Notes under the pieces: generated by a model | Seen by the model: only the letters and a program-made list of their open reading frames with translations | What the model was told of the DNA's origin: nothing | Databases searched by the model: none | Part shown: positions 1-6,715 of the stretch, piece by piece | Position numbering within the stretch: position 1 is the first letter of the stretch | Layout of the letters: every line of letters starts with the position of its first letter | Position numbers and translations under genes: made by a program | From: Gemmatimonadota bacterium | GTDB taxonomy: Bacteria > Gemmatimonadota > Gemmatimonadetes > Gemmatimonadales > GWC2-71-9 | NCBI GenBank assembly: GCA_003220905.1 | Contig: QHTS01000216.1 | Span: 1-20,825, forward strand | DNA length: 20,825 nucleotides | Direction of reading: 5' to 3'

Positions 1-19
1 CAGCGCGCTTTTCCTCCTG

Positions 20-25
20 TATATT
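20..25 (+). promoter_or_regulatory. Candidate -10 box of a leaderless promoter
   Basis: TATATT lies 8 nt before the ATG at 34 and no Shine-Dalgarno sequence lies between them. With usual -10 to start-site spacing, transcription would begin at or within a few bases of the ATG. The same hexamer at the same spacing occurs before the gene at 16485. The -35 region falls outside the window. Confidence 0.45.
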
Positions 26-33
26 GACCGCCT

Positions 34-1221
34 ATGACGCTCGCCAGCGGTCTCGACGCCGGCGCATCCGCCGGGGCCCATTCGCTCGCCCGCTATCGGA
101 GCGAGTTCCCGATCTTCCGGGACGCGGTGTATTTGAACACCTGCTCGCTCGGCGCGCTCGGTGAACGCACGCGCCGCCGCATAACGGAGTTCATCGATCT
201 GTGGCAGGCCCGCGGGGCGTCCGCCTGGTACGACGTGTGGTGGTCGGCCCTCGCGGAGCTGCGAGCGCGCTACGCGCGGATCGTCGGCGCGAGCCCCGAG
301 GAGATCGCGCTCGCGCCCAGCGTTTCGGTGGCGCTGTCCGCGGTGGCGGAGGCGTTGGACTACCGGCGCCGTCCCAAGGTCGTGGTCACGTCGCTCGATT
401 TTCCCACGGTCGCCTACCAGTGGCTCGCGAAGCGGCCCCCCCCCCACGGCGTGGAGCTGGTGGTGGTCGAGAGCCCGGACCAGGTCTCGGTGCCCGTCGA
501 GGCCATCGCCCGCGCAGTGGATGACCGGACCGCCCTCGTCGCGACGTCGCACGTCTACTTCACGAGCGGAGCAATCCAGGACATCAAGCGCGTGGCGGAT
601 GCCGCACGCCGGTGCGGCGCCTTGACCCTGGTCGACGCCTACCAGTCGGTGGGACAGGTGCCTGTGGACGTGAAGGCCGCAGGCGTGGACTTTCTCACGG
701 CGGGCGGGCTCAAGTGGCTGCTCGGCGGGCCGGGGATCGTGCTGTTGTACGTTCGCGACGAGCTGGCGCGGCGGCTCGCGCCGGCCATCGCCGGGTGGTT
801 CGGCCACAAGGACCAGTTCGCCTTCGACCCCCGCGCGCTCGAGCTCCACGACGACGCCCGACGGTTCGAGCTCGGCACACCGGCGCTTGCGGCGGTATAC
901 GCGCAGCTCGGGGGCCTCGATTACATCGACGAGATCGGCGTCCCGGCCATTCGCCGGGTGACGTCGGGACTCACCGAGGACCTGGTCGCGCGGGCGCGGG
1001 ACCACGGCTTCCGGCCCAAGGTGGCGTCCCGCGCCGAGGATCGCTCGGCGATCGTGATGCTCCCCGCGGCCGACCCGGCGGCGGGCGTGCGACATCTCGC
1101 CGCCGGCGGGATCATCGCGGACGCCCGACCGGGACACGTCCGTCTCTCTCCTTTCTTCTATAACCTGCAGGACGACCATGTCTCAGCGCTCGAGCGGCTC
1201 GCAAGGCACACCGGTCACTGA
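34..1221 (+). CDS. Aminotransferase class V-fold PLP-dependent enzyme
   Basis: This 395-residue protein has the fold type I layout of class V aminotransferases (cysteine desulfurase, kynureninase and isopenicillin-N-epimerase-like enzymes). The segment DAYQSVGQ (residues 201-208) carries the aspartate expected to pair with the pyridine nitrogen of PLP. TAGGLKWLLGGPG (222-234) carries Lys227, the likely Schiff-base lysine. An N-terminal FPIFRDAVYLNTCSLG stretch (25-40) resembles the substrate-entry region of the family. No SufS/IscS-type active-site cysteine loop is evident, so a desulfurase role is not supported. The exact substrate cannot be told from sequence alone. It is the first gene of a + strand operon and overlaps the next gene by 44 bp. 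The ATG has no Shine-Dalgarno but has a TATATT box just upstream. A run of ten C residues at 436-445 encodes part of RPPPH. Confidence 0.88.
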   Translation: MTLASGLDAGASAGAHSLARYRSEFPIFRDAVYLNTCSLGALGERTRRRITEFIDLWQARGASAWYDVWWSALAELRARYARIVGASPEEIALAPSVSVALSAVAEALDYRRRPKVVVTSLDFPTVAYQWLAKRPPPHGVELVVVESPDQVSVPVEAIARAVDDRTALVATSHVYFTSGAIQDIKRVADAARRCGALTLVDAYQSVGQVPVDVKAAGVDFLTAGGLKWLLGGPGIVLLYVRDELARRLAPAIAGWFGHKDQFAFDPRALELHDDARRFELGTPALAAVYAQLGGLDYIDEIGVPAIRRVTSGLTEDLVARARDHGFRPKVASRAEDRSAIVMLPAADPAAGVRHLAAGGIIADARPGHVRLSPFFYNLQDDHVSALERLARHTGH

Positions 1222-1936
1222 GGACGAACGCCTCCTCGCGCAAGGTCCCCGCGAGCGGCGGGGGTTCGTCAAGACGGACTCGTGGCGGGTCCTGCGGATC
1301 ATGGGGGAGTTCGTCGAAGGGTTCGACACCCTCTCCGACGTATACAACGCCGTCACGGTGTTCGGATCGGCGCGCACCAAGCCGGACGACCCCTACTACG
1401 AGAAGGCCGTGGAAACCGCGCGCATGCTCGCGGAGGAGGGATTCCCGATCATCACGGGGGGCGGCCCCGGGATCATGGAGGCTGCGAACCGCGGGGCCCA
1501 GGAGGGAAACGGCCTGTCGATCGGCTGCAACATCGAGCTGCCGTTCGAGCAGGGGCTCAATCCCTACGTCGAGCGCTCGATCAACTTCCGCTACTTTTTC
1601 GTCCGTAAGACGATGTTCGTCAAATACTCGACCGCGTTCATCGTCTTCCCCGGGGGATACGGGACGATGGACGAGCTGTTCGAGGCGCTCACGCTGATTC
1701 AGACCGGGAAGGTGAAGCACTTCCCCGTGATCCTGTTCGGAGAGGAATACTGGGCGGGCCTCGCGGAGTGGCTGCGGGACCGCGTGGCGGGGGAGGGCAA
1801 GATCGCCACCACCGACCTCCGGCTCTTCACCGTCACCGACAGCCCGCGAGAGGCCGTCGCGACCGTCCGACAGGCACGGGAGCGCCGCAGCAAAGCCTAT
1901 CCGGTCGAGACCCAACGCGACGCGGAGGTGCCATGA
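1178..1936 (+). CDS. LOG family / TIGR00730 Rossmann-fold protein (nucleotide 5'-monophosphate phosphoribohydrolase-like)
   Basis: This 252-residue protein belongs to the LOG (lysine-decarboxylase-like, Rossmann-fold) family. Two hallmark motifs are visible: GGGPGIMEAANRGA (residues 94-107) and PGGYGTMDE (158-166), which form the nucleotide-binding and catalytic pocket. Characterised relatives cleave the N-glycosidic bond of nucleoside 5'-monophosphates; in plants and actinobacteria this activates cytokinins, while many bacterial members probably act on AMP or other NMPs. Residues 1-55 form a charged N-terminal extension seen in larger bacterial members. The ATG at 1178 is the only usable start; it lies inside the end of the upstream gene with an AGGA about 6 nt ahead. 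The stop overlaps the next start as ATGA, so translation is probably coupled. The family assignment is firm; the substrate is not. Confidence 0.9.
   Translation: MSQRSSGSQGTPVTEDERLLAQGPRERRGFVKTDSWRVLRIMGEFVEGFDTLSDVYNAVTVFGSARTKPDDPYYEKAVETARMLAEEGFPIITGGGPGIMEAANRGAQEGNGLSIGCNIELPFEQGLNPYVERSINFRYFFVRKTMFVKYSTAFIVFPGGYGTMDELFEALTLIQTGKVKHFPVILFGEEYWAGLAEWLRDRVAGEGKIATTDLRLFTVTDSPREAVATVRQARERRSKAYPVETQRDAEVP
1924..1928 (+). promoter_or_regulatory. Shine-Dalgarno site fixing the start at 1933
   Basis: GGAGG ends 4 nt before the ATG at 1933, inside the last codons of the LOG gene. It supports 1933 over in-frame candidates further upstream. Confidence 0.6.
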
Positions 1937-3072
1937 CCACACGCAAAGACTTCTTGCGCGGCCAGCGCATCGATCCGAAGCCCATCACCGGCCGCGAGAC
2001 GGTCCCCGAGCTGGTGGACAATGCGTTCCTCGCGTATAACTCGGGCCGCCTCGCCGAGGGGTGCCGCCTGTTCACGGAGCTGATGCTCGAGGACGACGTC
2101 ACCGTCGGCATGAGCCTCACCGGCGCCATGACGCCCGCGGGCCTCGGGATGTCGACGATCATCCCGCTCCTCGAGGCGGGGTTCATCGATTGGGTCGTCT
2201 CGACCGGCGCGAACCTGTATCACGACGCGCACTTCGGGTTGGGGCTGACGATGCACCGGGGGACGCCCTTCGCGGACGACGTGGAGCTGCGCGAGGAGGG
2301 CGTCGTCCGCATCTACGACATCTTCTTCGACTACGAGGTGCTGCTGTCGACCGACGCCTACATCCGGGAAGTGTCGGCGGGCCCGGAGTTCCAGCGCCCC
2401 ATGAGCACGGCGGAGTACCACTACCTGCTGGGCGGCTACATCCTCGAGCGCGAGAAAGCCCTGGGGATCTCGCGGAAATCGGTGCTCGGCGTGGCGCACC
2501 AGTGCGCGGTGCCGATGTACACGTCGTCCCCGGGGGACTCATCCATCGGGATGAACGTGGCCGAGCAGGCGCTCACCGGATCGCAGCTGCGCTTCGACCC
2601 CAGCGCGGACGTGAACGAGACGTCGGCCATCGTCTTCGACGCCAAGACCCACGGCGGCAAAAGCGGCGTCCTGATCATCGGCGGCGGCAGCCCGAAGAAC
2701 TTCGTGCTGCAGACGGAGCCGCAGATCCAGGAAGTGCTGGGCATCAGCGAAAAGGGCCATGACTACTACCTCCAGATGACCGACGCACGCGCCGATACGG
2801 GCGGCCTGTCGGGGGCGACACCGGCCGAGGCCGTGAGCTGGGGGAAGGTGGACCCCGACAAGCTGCCGGGCACGGTGGTGTGCTACCTCGACAACACCGT
2901 CGGCTTCCCCATCCTCGCCGCGTACGCGCTCGCCAAGCGGAAGAAGCGGCGGCTCAAGCGACTGTACGCCCGGCGCGAGGAGATGATGCGGCAGCTCACC
3001 GAGGCGTACCAGGAGGCGAAGGCGGACCGCGACGCGCGCGCGGAGGGGACGACTGTCGGGCGTAGACCCTGA
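1933..3072 (+). CDS. Deoxyhypusine synthase family protein
   Basis: This 379-residue protein resembles deoxyhypusine synthase, which in eukaryotes and archaea moves the aminobutyl group of spermidine onto a lysine of eIF5A using NAD. Family signatures include VVSTGANLYHD (88-98), HQCAVPMYTSSPGDSSIG in the middle, IIGGGSPKNFVLQ, and PAEAVSWGKV with Lys305. That lysine corresponds by motif to the enzyme-intermediate lysine of human DHS (AVSWGK). Bacteria lack canonical eIF5A, and related bacterial proteins include homospermidine synthases and uncharacterised DHS-like enzymes. A polyamine aminobutyl-transfer reaction is therefore likely, but the acceptor is unknown. The C-terminus (about 335-379) is a charged, Arg/Lys/Glu-rich helix. 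The ATGA overlap with the LOG gene and the GGAGG site argue for coupled expression. An N-terminally longer reading through the LOG gene is possible in frame but has no support. Confidence 0.88.
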   Translation: MTTRKDFLRGQRIDPKPITGRETVPELVDNAFLAYNSGRLAEGCRLFTELMLEDDVTVGMSLTGAMTPAGLGMSTIIPLLEAGFIDWVVSTGANLYHDAHFGLGLTMHRGTPFADDVELREEGVVRIYDIFFDYEVLLSTDAYIREVSAGPEFQRPMSTAEYHYLLGGYILEREKALGISRKSVLGVAHQCAVPMYTSSPGDSSIGMNVAEQALTGSQLRFDPSADVNETSAIVFDAKTHGGKSGVLIIGGGSPKNFVLQTEPQIQEVLGISEKGHDYYLQMTDARADTGGLSGATPAEAVSWGKVDPDKLPGTVVCYLDNTVGFPILAAYALAKRKKRRLKRLYARREEMMRQLTEAYQEAKADRDARAEGTTVGRRP

Positions 3073-3142
3073 GCGCGGCGCCCCCGGCGCCCCCCCTCCC
3101 GCGGGCACGTCCCGGGCGTACGCCGCGTACGCCCTGGGGCTG

Positions 3143-4582
3143 TTGACGCTCATCAACCTCCTCAACTACACCGACCGGAACGTCGTCTTCGCGCTGTTCG
3201 AGCCGATCAAGCGGGAGCTCGTCCTGTCGGACCAGCAGCTCGGCTGGCTGGGGTCCGCCTACGTGATCGTCCTCTCGCTCGCGGCGCTGCCGCTCGGCGT
3301 GCTCGGGGACTTGAAGTCCCGGCGCGCCGTGATCGCGTTCGGCGTCGGGCTGTGGAGCGCGTTCACCGCCCTAGGCGCGACCGTGAGCCGCTTCTGGCAG
3401 CTCCTGGTGTGCCGCTCGCTGGTGGGGGTGGGGGAAGCGGGCTACGGGCCGGCCGCCCAGGCGTTGCTCGCCGAGTTCTTCCGGGGCAAGCGCCGCGCCT
3501 TTGCGCTCGGGATCTACTCGGTCGGGATGGCGTTCGGCGGCGTGCTCGGGATCTGGCTCGGCGGCGTGCTCGCCGCTCGCTACGGCTGGCGCGTCGCCTT
3601 TGTCGCCCTCGGCGCCCCCGGCTTTCTCCTCGCCCTGCTCGCGTCCCGGCTGCACGAGCCGCGCCGGCGCCCGCCCCCGACGATCCGCGCCACGGTCGAG
3701 AGCTGGTACGCGCGTGGGCGCGTGGGGGCCCGCGAGGCGCTGCGGCTCGGCGCGCCGCTCATCTGGTTGACGCTCGCGGGCGCGGCGCTCTCCGGCGTGC
3801 TCGATCGGTTCGAGGGACTGCCGCGCGGCCTCGATACCGCGATGTTCGCCGCCTGCGTGAGCATCGGCATCGTGTGGACGGTGTTCCGGCTCGTGCCGGT
3901 GGCGGTCCGCGGCACGAACGAAGCGACCGAAGTCGCCGCCACGGCCTTCGGCGATTTCCTCCAAGCCGCCGGGACCGTGCTCCGCACACCGACGCTGATC
4001 TGGATGTTCGTGGGCGGGGCGCTCGTCACCTTCGCCGTGAACGGCCTGATTGCCTGGGCGCCGAGCTTCCTGGAGCGCACCCACGGTCTTCCGGTCGCCG
4101 CCGTGGGACGGCACTTCGGCGTGTAGGGACTCGCCGGCGGGGCGCTGGGCGCGTTGTTCGGCGGCCGGACGGGGGACTGGCTGCTCACGCGGTGGAGCGG
4201 AGGGCGGGTCGTCGTGTCCGGCGCGGGATTCGTGCTCGGCGGGCCGGTCTGCGCCGCGTTGCTCCTGATCGACGAGCTCCGGCTCTTCGTCCCGCTCCTG
4301 TTCGGGACGTTCTTCCTCTACTCATGGTACAATGGGCCGCTGTCGGCCGTGATCCTCGACGTGGTGCCCGCGGCCGTCCGCGCGTCGGTGCTCGGCGCGT
4401 ACGTGCTGTTCTCGCACCTCGCGGGCGACGCGATCGCGCCGCCGCTCATCGGCTACCTGTCCGACCGCATCGGCCTGCGGCCCGCGATGTTGCTGTTACC
4501 GACAGCCGGAGCCGTGGGGGGGTTGGTGATCCTGATCTCGCTCAGCACGGTGGGGCGGGATATGGCGCGGGTGAAAGTATGA
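3143..4582 (+). pseudogene. MFS transporter (Spinster-like) interrupted by an in-frame stop codon
   Basis: The reading encodes a major facilitator superfamily transporter. It has NLLNYTDRNVVFAL after helix 1, the loop DLKSRRAV between helices 2 and 3, and hydrophobic segments throughout. A TAG at 4124-4126 (codon 328 from 3143) stops translation after about two thirds of the protein. The same frame then continues without a shift through a glycine-rich helix start (GLAGGALGALFGG) and further helices to a TGA at 4580-4582. The start is also poor. The only ATG/GTG/TTG available is the TTG at 3143, which would begin inside helix 1, although the frame is open upstream and reads AYAAYALGLL just before it. 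Missing start plus nonsense codon suggest a decaying gene; a sequencing error at one base would instead restore it. It follows the DHS-like gene directly, and the heptamer repeat begins at its stop codon. Confidence 0.75.
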
Positions 4583-4682
4583 ATGCGGAGTGCGGAGTGC
4601 GGAATGCGGAATTGCAGTGGCAGGTCGGTCGGCGAGCGACACTCGTCCCGCCACTCCGCATTCCGCATTCCCCATTCCGCAT
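4581..4682. repeat. Inverted array of TGCGGAR heptamers (imperfect cruciform)
   Basis: Four tandem 7-bp units run 4584-4590, 4591-4597, 4598-4604 and 4605-4611: TGCGGAG, TGCGGAG, TGCGGAA, TGCGGAA. The complementary array runs 4654-4660, 4661-4667, 4668-4674 and 4675-4681: CTCCGCA, TTCCGCA, TTCCCCA, TTCCGCA. AGTGG (4616-4620) and CCACT (4651-4655) also pair at the inner edge. The 30-nt centre (4621-4650) holds a further short GTCG/CGAC pair. The array starts within the TGA of the transporter gene and ends about 20 bp before the ATP-grasp start. The structure suggests a small palindromic mobile or structural element; whether it is repeated elsewhere in the genome cannot be seen here. Confidence 0.8.
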
Positions 4683-4689
4683 AGGGCGG

Positions 4690-4696
4690 GGAGGGG
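4690..4696 (+). promoter_or_regulatory. Shine-Dalgarno site for the ATP-grasp gene
   Basis: GGAGGGG ends 7 nt before the GTG at 4704. It supports that GTG over upstream in-frame starts, which would translate the heptamer repeat. Confidence 0.55.
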
Positions 4697-4703
4697 CGGG
4701 GCG

Positions 4704-5708
4704 GTGAAGATCGCCGTCGTGTTCGACACCCTGCACCCCGACTGGGAGGACGCCGACTACAAGAAGGAAGTCGACGCGAAGGTCGAGGAGGCGGAGTACG
4801 ACGTGGGCCGGGCGCTGATGGCCCAGGGACACGAGGTCCTGATGGTCGGCGTCGCCGACCAACTGGCGCCGGTGCTCGAGCGACTGGCCACGTTCCAGCC
4901 GAAGCTCGTGTTCAACGGGTGCGAGTCGTTCCGCGGGCACGCCCGGCACGAGTACGCGCTCGCCACGGTGCTGGAGATGCACGGCTATCGCTACACCGGA
5001 TCGTCTCCGACGGGGCTGCTCGTGGCGCGCAACAAGTCGCTCACCAAGAAGATTCTCGCCCACCACGAGATCCGGGTGCCGGCGTTCGCCGAGTTTCGCC
5101 CGGGGGAGAAGCCGGTGCGCCCGTCGGAGCTGCGGTTCCCACTCATCGTGAAGCCGCTCTTGGAGGACGCATCCGTGGGCATCGCGCAGGCCTCGGTGGT
5201 GGAGGACGATGAGGAACTCGGGGTGCGGGTGAAGTTCATTCACGAGAAGTTCCAGCAGGCGGCGATCGTCGAAGAGCTGATCGAAGGCCGCGAGCTCTAC
5301 GTCGGGCTGATCGGGAATGGCACCCTCCAAGTCCTGCCCATCGTCGAGCTGACGTTCGGCGAGGCCGATGGGGAGCATCGCATCGCGACGTACAAGGCCA
5401 AGTGGGACGAGGAGTACCGCAAGCGGAAGAAGATCAAGAACGTGTACGCGAAGGGACTGTCGGACGAGGTCGCGGCCAAGATCGCGGACACCTGCACGAC
5501 GGCGTTCCACGCCTTGTGGCTCCAGGACTATGGGCGCGTGGACCTGCGGCTGACCCACGACGACGCCGTCTACGTCCTGGAGGTGAACCCCAACCCGTTT
5601 CTCGCGCAGGAGAACGAGATGGCGGATGCGGCCGAGAAGGCGGGGATGAGCTATGACGCCTTCATTCAGCGGATCGTGGAAGAGGCGCTGGCGCGTCGCT
5701 CCGCGTAA
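4704..5708 (+). CDS. D-Ala-D-Ala-ligase-like ATP-grasp enzyme
   Basis: This 334-residue protein has the three-part ATP-grasp layout of D-alanine-D-alanine ligases. An N-terminal Rossmann-like domain starts KIAVVFDTLHPDW. A central ATP-binding part contains TGSSPTGLLVARNKSLTKK (98-116), PLIVKPLLEDASVGI with Lys150, and EELIEGRELYVG (190-201). The C-terminal metal site reads DYGRVDLRLT (Asp280) then VLEVNPNP (Glu293, Asn295). It departs from true Ddl in places: the serine-rich EGSS-type loop is EDAS, the end motif is NPNP, and the omega-loop region is charged (KAKWDEEYRKRKK). It is therefore probably an amino-acid or peptide ligase of unknown substrate rather than the cell's Ddl. Its 3' end overlaps the zinc-ribbon metallopeptidase-like gene by 56 bp. 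The GTG start is chosen because KIAVVFDT is the natural beginning of the fold and a strong Shine-Dalgarno precedes it. Confidence 0.82.
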   Translation: MKIAVVFDTLHPDWEDADYKKEVDAKVEEAEYDVGRALMAQGHEVLMVGVADQLAPVLERLATFQPKLVFNGCESFRGHARHEYALATVLEMHGYRYTGSSPTGLLVARNKSLTKKILAHHEIRVPAFAEFRPGEKPVRPSELRFPLIVKPLLEDASVGIAQASVVEDDEELGVRVKFIHEKFQQAAIVEELIEGRELYVGLIGNGTLQVLPIVELTFGEADGEHRIATYKAKWDEEYRKRKKIKNVYAKGLSDEVAAKIADTCTTAFHALWLQDYGRVDLRLTHDDAVYVLEVNPNPFLAQENEMADAAEKAGMSYDAFIQRIVEEALARRSA

Positions 5709-6696
5709 GCGCGAGGTCCCGACGCCCGAGCTGCGCTGTCCCACGTGCGCGGCGGAGGTGCAGCGCTTCTGGTCGAACTGCTCGAACTGCGGCCGCCGCC
5801 TCGAGTGGCGCGACACCACCAAGGAGACCGGCGCGGAGTGCTACTACTGCGGCTGGGTCGTGTCGGACAGCTTCTCGTACTGCCCCTGGTGCGGTCGCGA
5901 CATCGCTGACCGGGCCTCGAGCCCCGAGCCGCTCAAGGCCCCGAAGGGGTTCAAGTACCACCGGCGCTGCCAGTGGGGCTGCGGCGGCGGCGTGATGTAC
6001 CCGATGCGCTTGTGCCCCTGGTGCGGGCGCCCGCAGAAGTGGCGCTACCAGGAGTTCCAGAACATCTGCCCGCACTGCAACAAAGGCGTGAACGACTGGA
6101 TGGACGTCTGCCCGTGGTGCGGCGAAGACGCCACCGGGCGCGACTTGATCCGCCAGGCGTTGCGGCGGGTGCGACAGCTCCTGGTCGTCGGCCGCCTGAA
6201 GGGTTGGAACTACCGGGTGCTGCTGCGGCCGGGTGTTTCCGGCGTGACGCACCGGACACCCAAGATCATCGAGATCGAGCGCCGGTATGTGACCGGCAAG
6301 CGGCGGCGTCGCGACGAGATCTCGTGGAACATGCTGAGCGGGTTGATTCTACACGAGCTGGGCCACTCCTTCCTCTATCACAACTGGTCGTTCACCCGGA
6401 CGGGGCGGTTCCGCCGGGCGTTCGGGGAGGTGCGCAAGGCGTACCGCGTCGCCGACTCGAAGTGGGTCGACTTCGAGCGCCGGGGCGTCACGACCACGCT
6501 CCCGAATTACGTCACTGCGTACGCCGCTACGCACCCGCAGGAAGACTTCGCCGAGACGTTCCGGTTCTACGTGGCGCGGCGGGGGCGGTTGCGCGAGCTG
6601 TTCGCCGAGTTCGGTCGGAAACGCAAGGGCGTGCCGGTGTTCGAGAAGTTCCTCGTGCTGCACGACTTTATCCGGAGCCTCCGAGGATGGAGCTGA
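5653..6696 (+). CDS. Zinc-ribbon protein with C-terminal HELGH metallopeptidase-like domain
   Basis: The 347-residue product is built of two parts. Residues 29-156 hold eight cysteine knuckles (Cys29/32, 43/46, 63/66, 77/80, 106/110, 121/124, 139/142, 153/156), enough for four tandem zinc ribbons, several of the form CPWCG. Residues about 175-347 hold HELGH (234-238), the HExxH zinc site of a zincin. A downstream THPQEDFAETF stretch (293-303) follows, whose glutamate (Glu297 or Glu301) could be the third ligand, as in putative zinc-binding peptidases of the Peptidase_Mx type. No signal peptide is visible, so it is probably cytoplasmic. The ATG at 5653 is the only usable start before the first cysteine pair and lies 56 bp inside the ATP-grasp gene, implying translational coupling. 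Function is unknown. Metal binding is well supported; proteolysis is inferred. Confidence 0.78.
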   Translation: MTPSFSGSWKRRWRVAPRKREVPTPELRCPTCAAEVQRFWSNCSNCGRRLEWRDTTKETGAECYYCGWVVSDSFSYCPWCGRDIADRASSPEPLKAPKGFKYHRRCQWGCGGGVMYPMRLCPWCGRPQKWRYQEFQNICPHCNKGVNDWMDVCPWCGEDATGRDLIRQALRRVRQLLVVGRLKGWNYRVLLRPGVSGVTHRTPKIIEIERRYVTGKRRRRDEISWNMLSGLILHELGHSFLYHNWSFTRTGRFRRAFGEVRKAYRVADSKWVDFERRGVTTTLPNYVTAYAATHPQEDFAETFRFYVARRGRLRELFAEFGRKRKGVPVFEKFLVLHDFIRSLRGWS

Positions 6697-6703
6697 GCGG
6701 CGT

Positions 6704-6709
6704 TATATT
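6704..6709 (+). promoter_or_regulatory. Candidate -10 box of a leaderless promoter
   Basis: TATATT (within TTATATTATA) sits 6 nt before the ATG at 6716, in a 19-bp gap after the preceding stop. No Shine-Dalgarno and no clear -35 hexamer is present. Confidence 0.45.
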
Positions 6710-6715
6710 ATAGCC

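Noticed and set aside
34..1221. First gene as a cysteine desulfurase (sufS/iscS)
   Set aside because: The PLP lysine region fits class V generally, but no desulfurase cysteine loop is seen and no Fe-S assembly genes are nearby.
1112..1942. Long minus-strand reading frame of 276 codons opposite the LOG gene
   Set aside because: It is antisense to a gene with clear LOG motifs; its composition is the usual Arg/Asp/Glu/Leu-rich shadow of GC-rich coding DNA.
4124..4126. TAG read as pyrrolysine or another recoded residue
   Set aside because: No supporting recoding element or suppressor gene is visible, and MFS transporters are not known to use recoded stops; a mutation or sequence error is simpler.
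4330..4335. TACAAT inside the transporter as a promoter -10 box
   Set aside because: It is within coding sequence, has no gene start at suitable distance and no -35 partner.
4581..4682. Heptamer array as a CRISPR array or rho-independent terminator
   Set aside because: The units are 7 bp without spacers, the two halves are inverted, and no T-tract follows either arm.
4590..4703. N-terminal extension of the ATP-grasp protein through the heptamer repeat
   Set aside because: It would encode repeat-derived sequence, while a strong Shine-Dalgarno and the natural fold start favour GTG at 4704.
3352..4707. 451-codon + strand frame across the transporter region
   Set aside because: It is extremely Arg/Ala-rich, has no domain, and ends by translating the heptamer repeat; it is the shifted shadow of the MFS gene.
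4542..5822. 426-codon minus-strand frame opposite the ATP-grasp gene
   Set aside because: The ATP-grasp motifs are on the + strand; this frame is His/Arg/Leu-rich without recognisable motifs.
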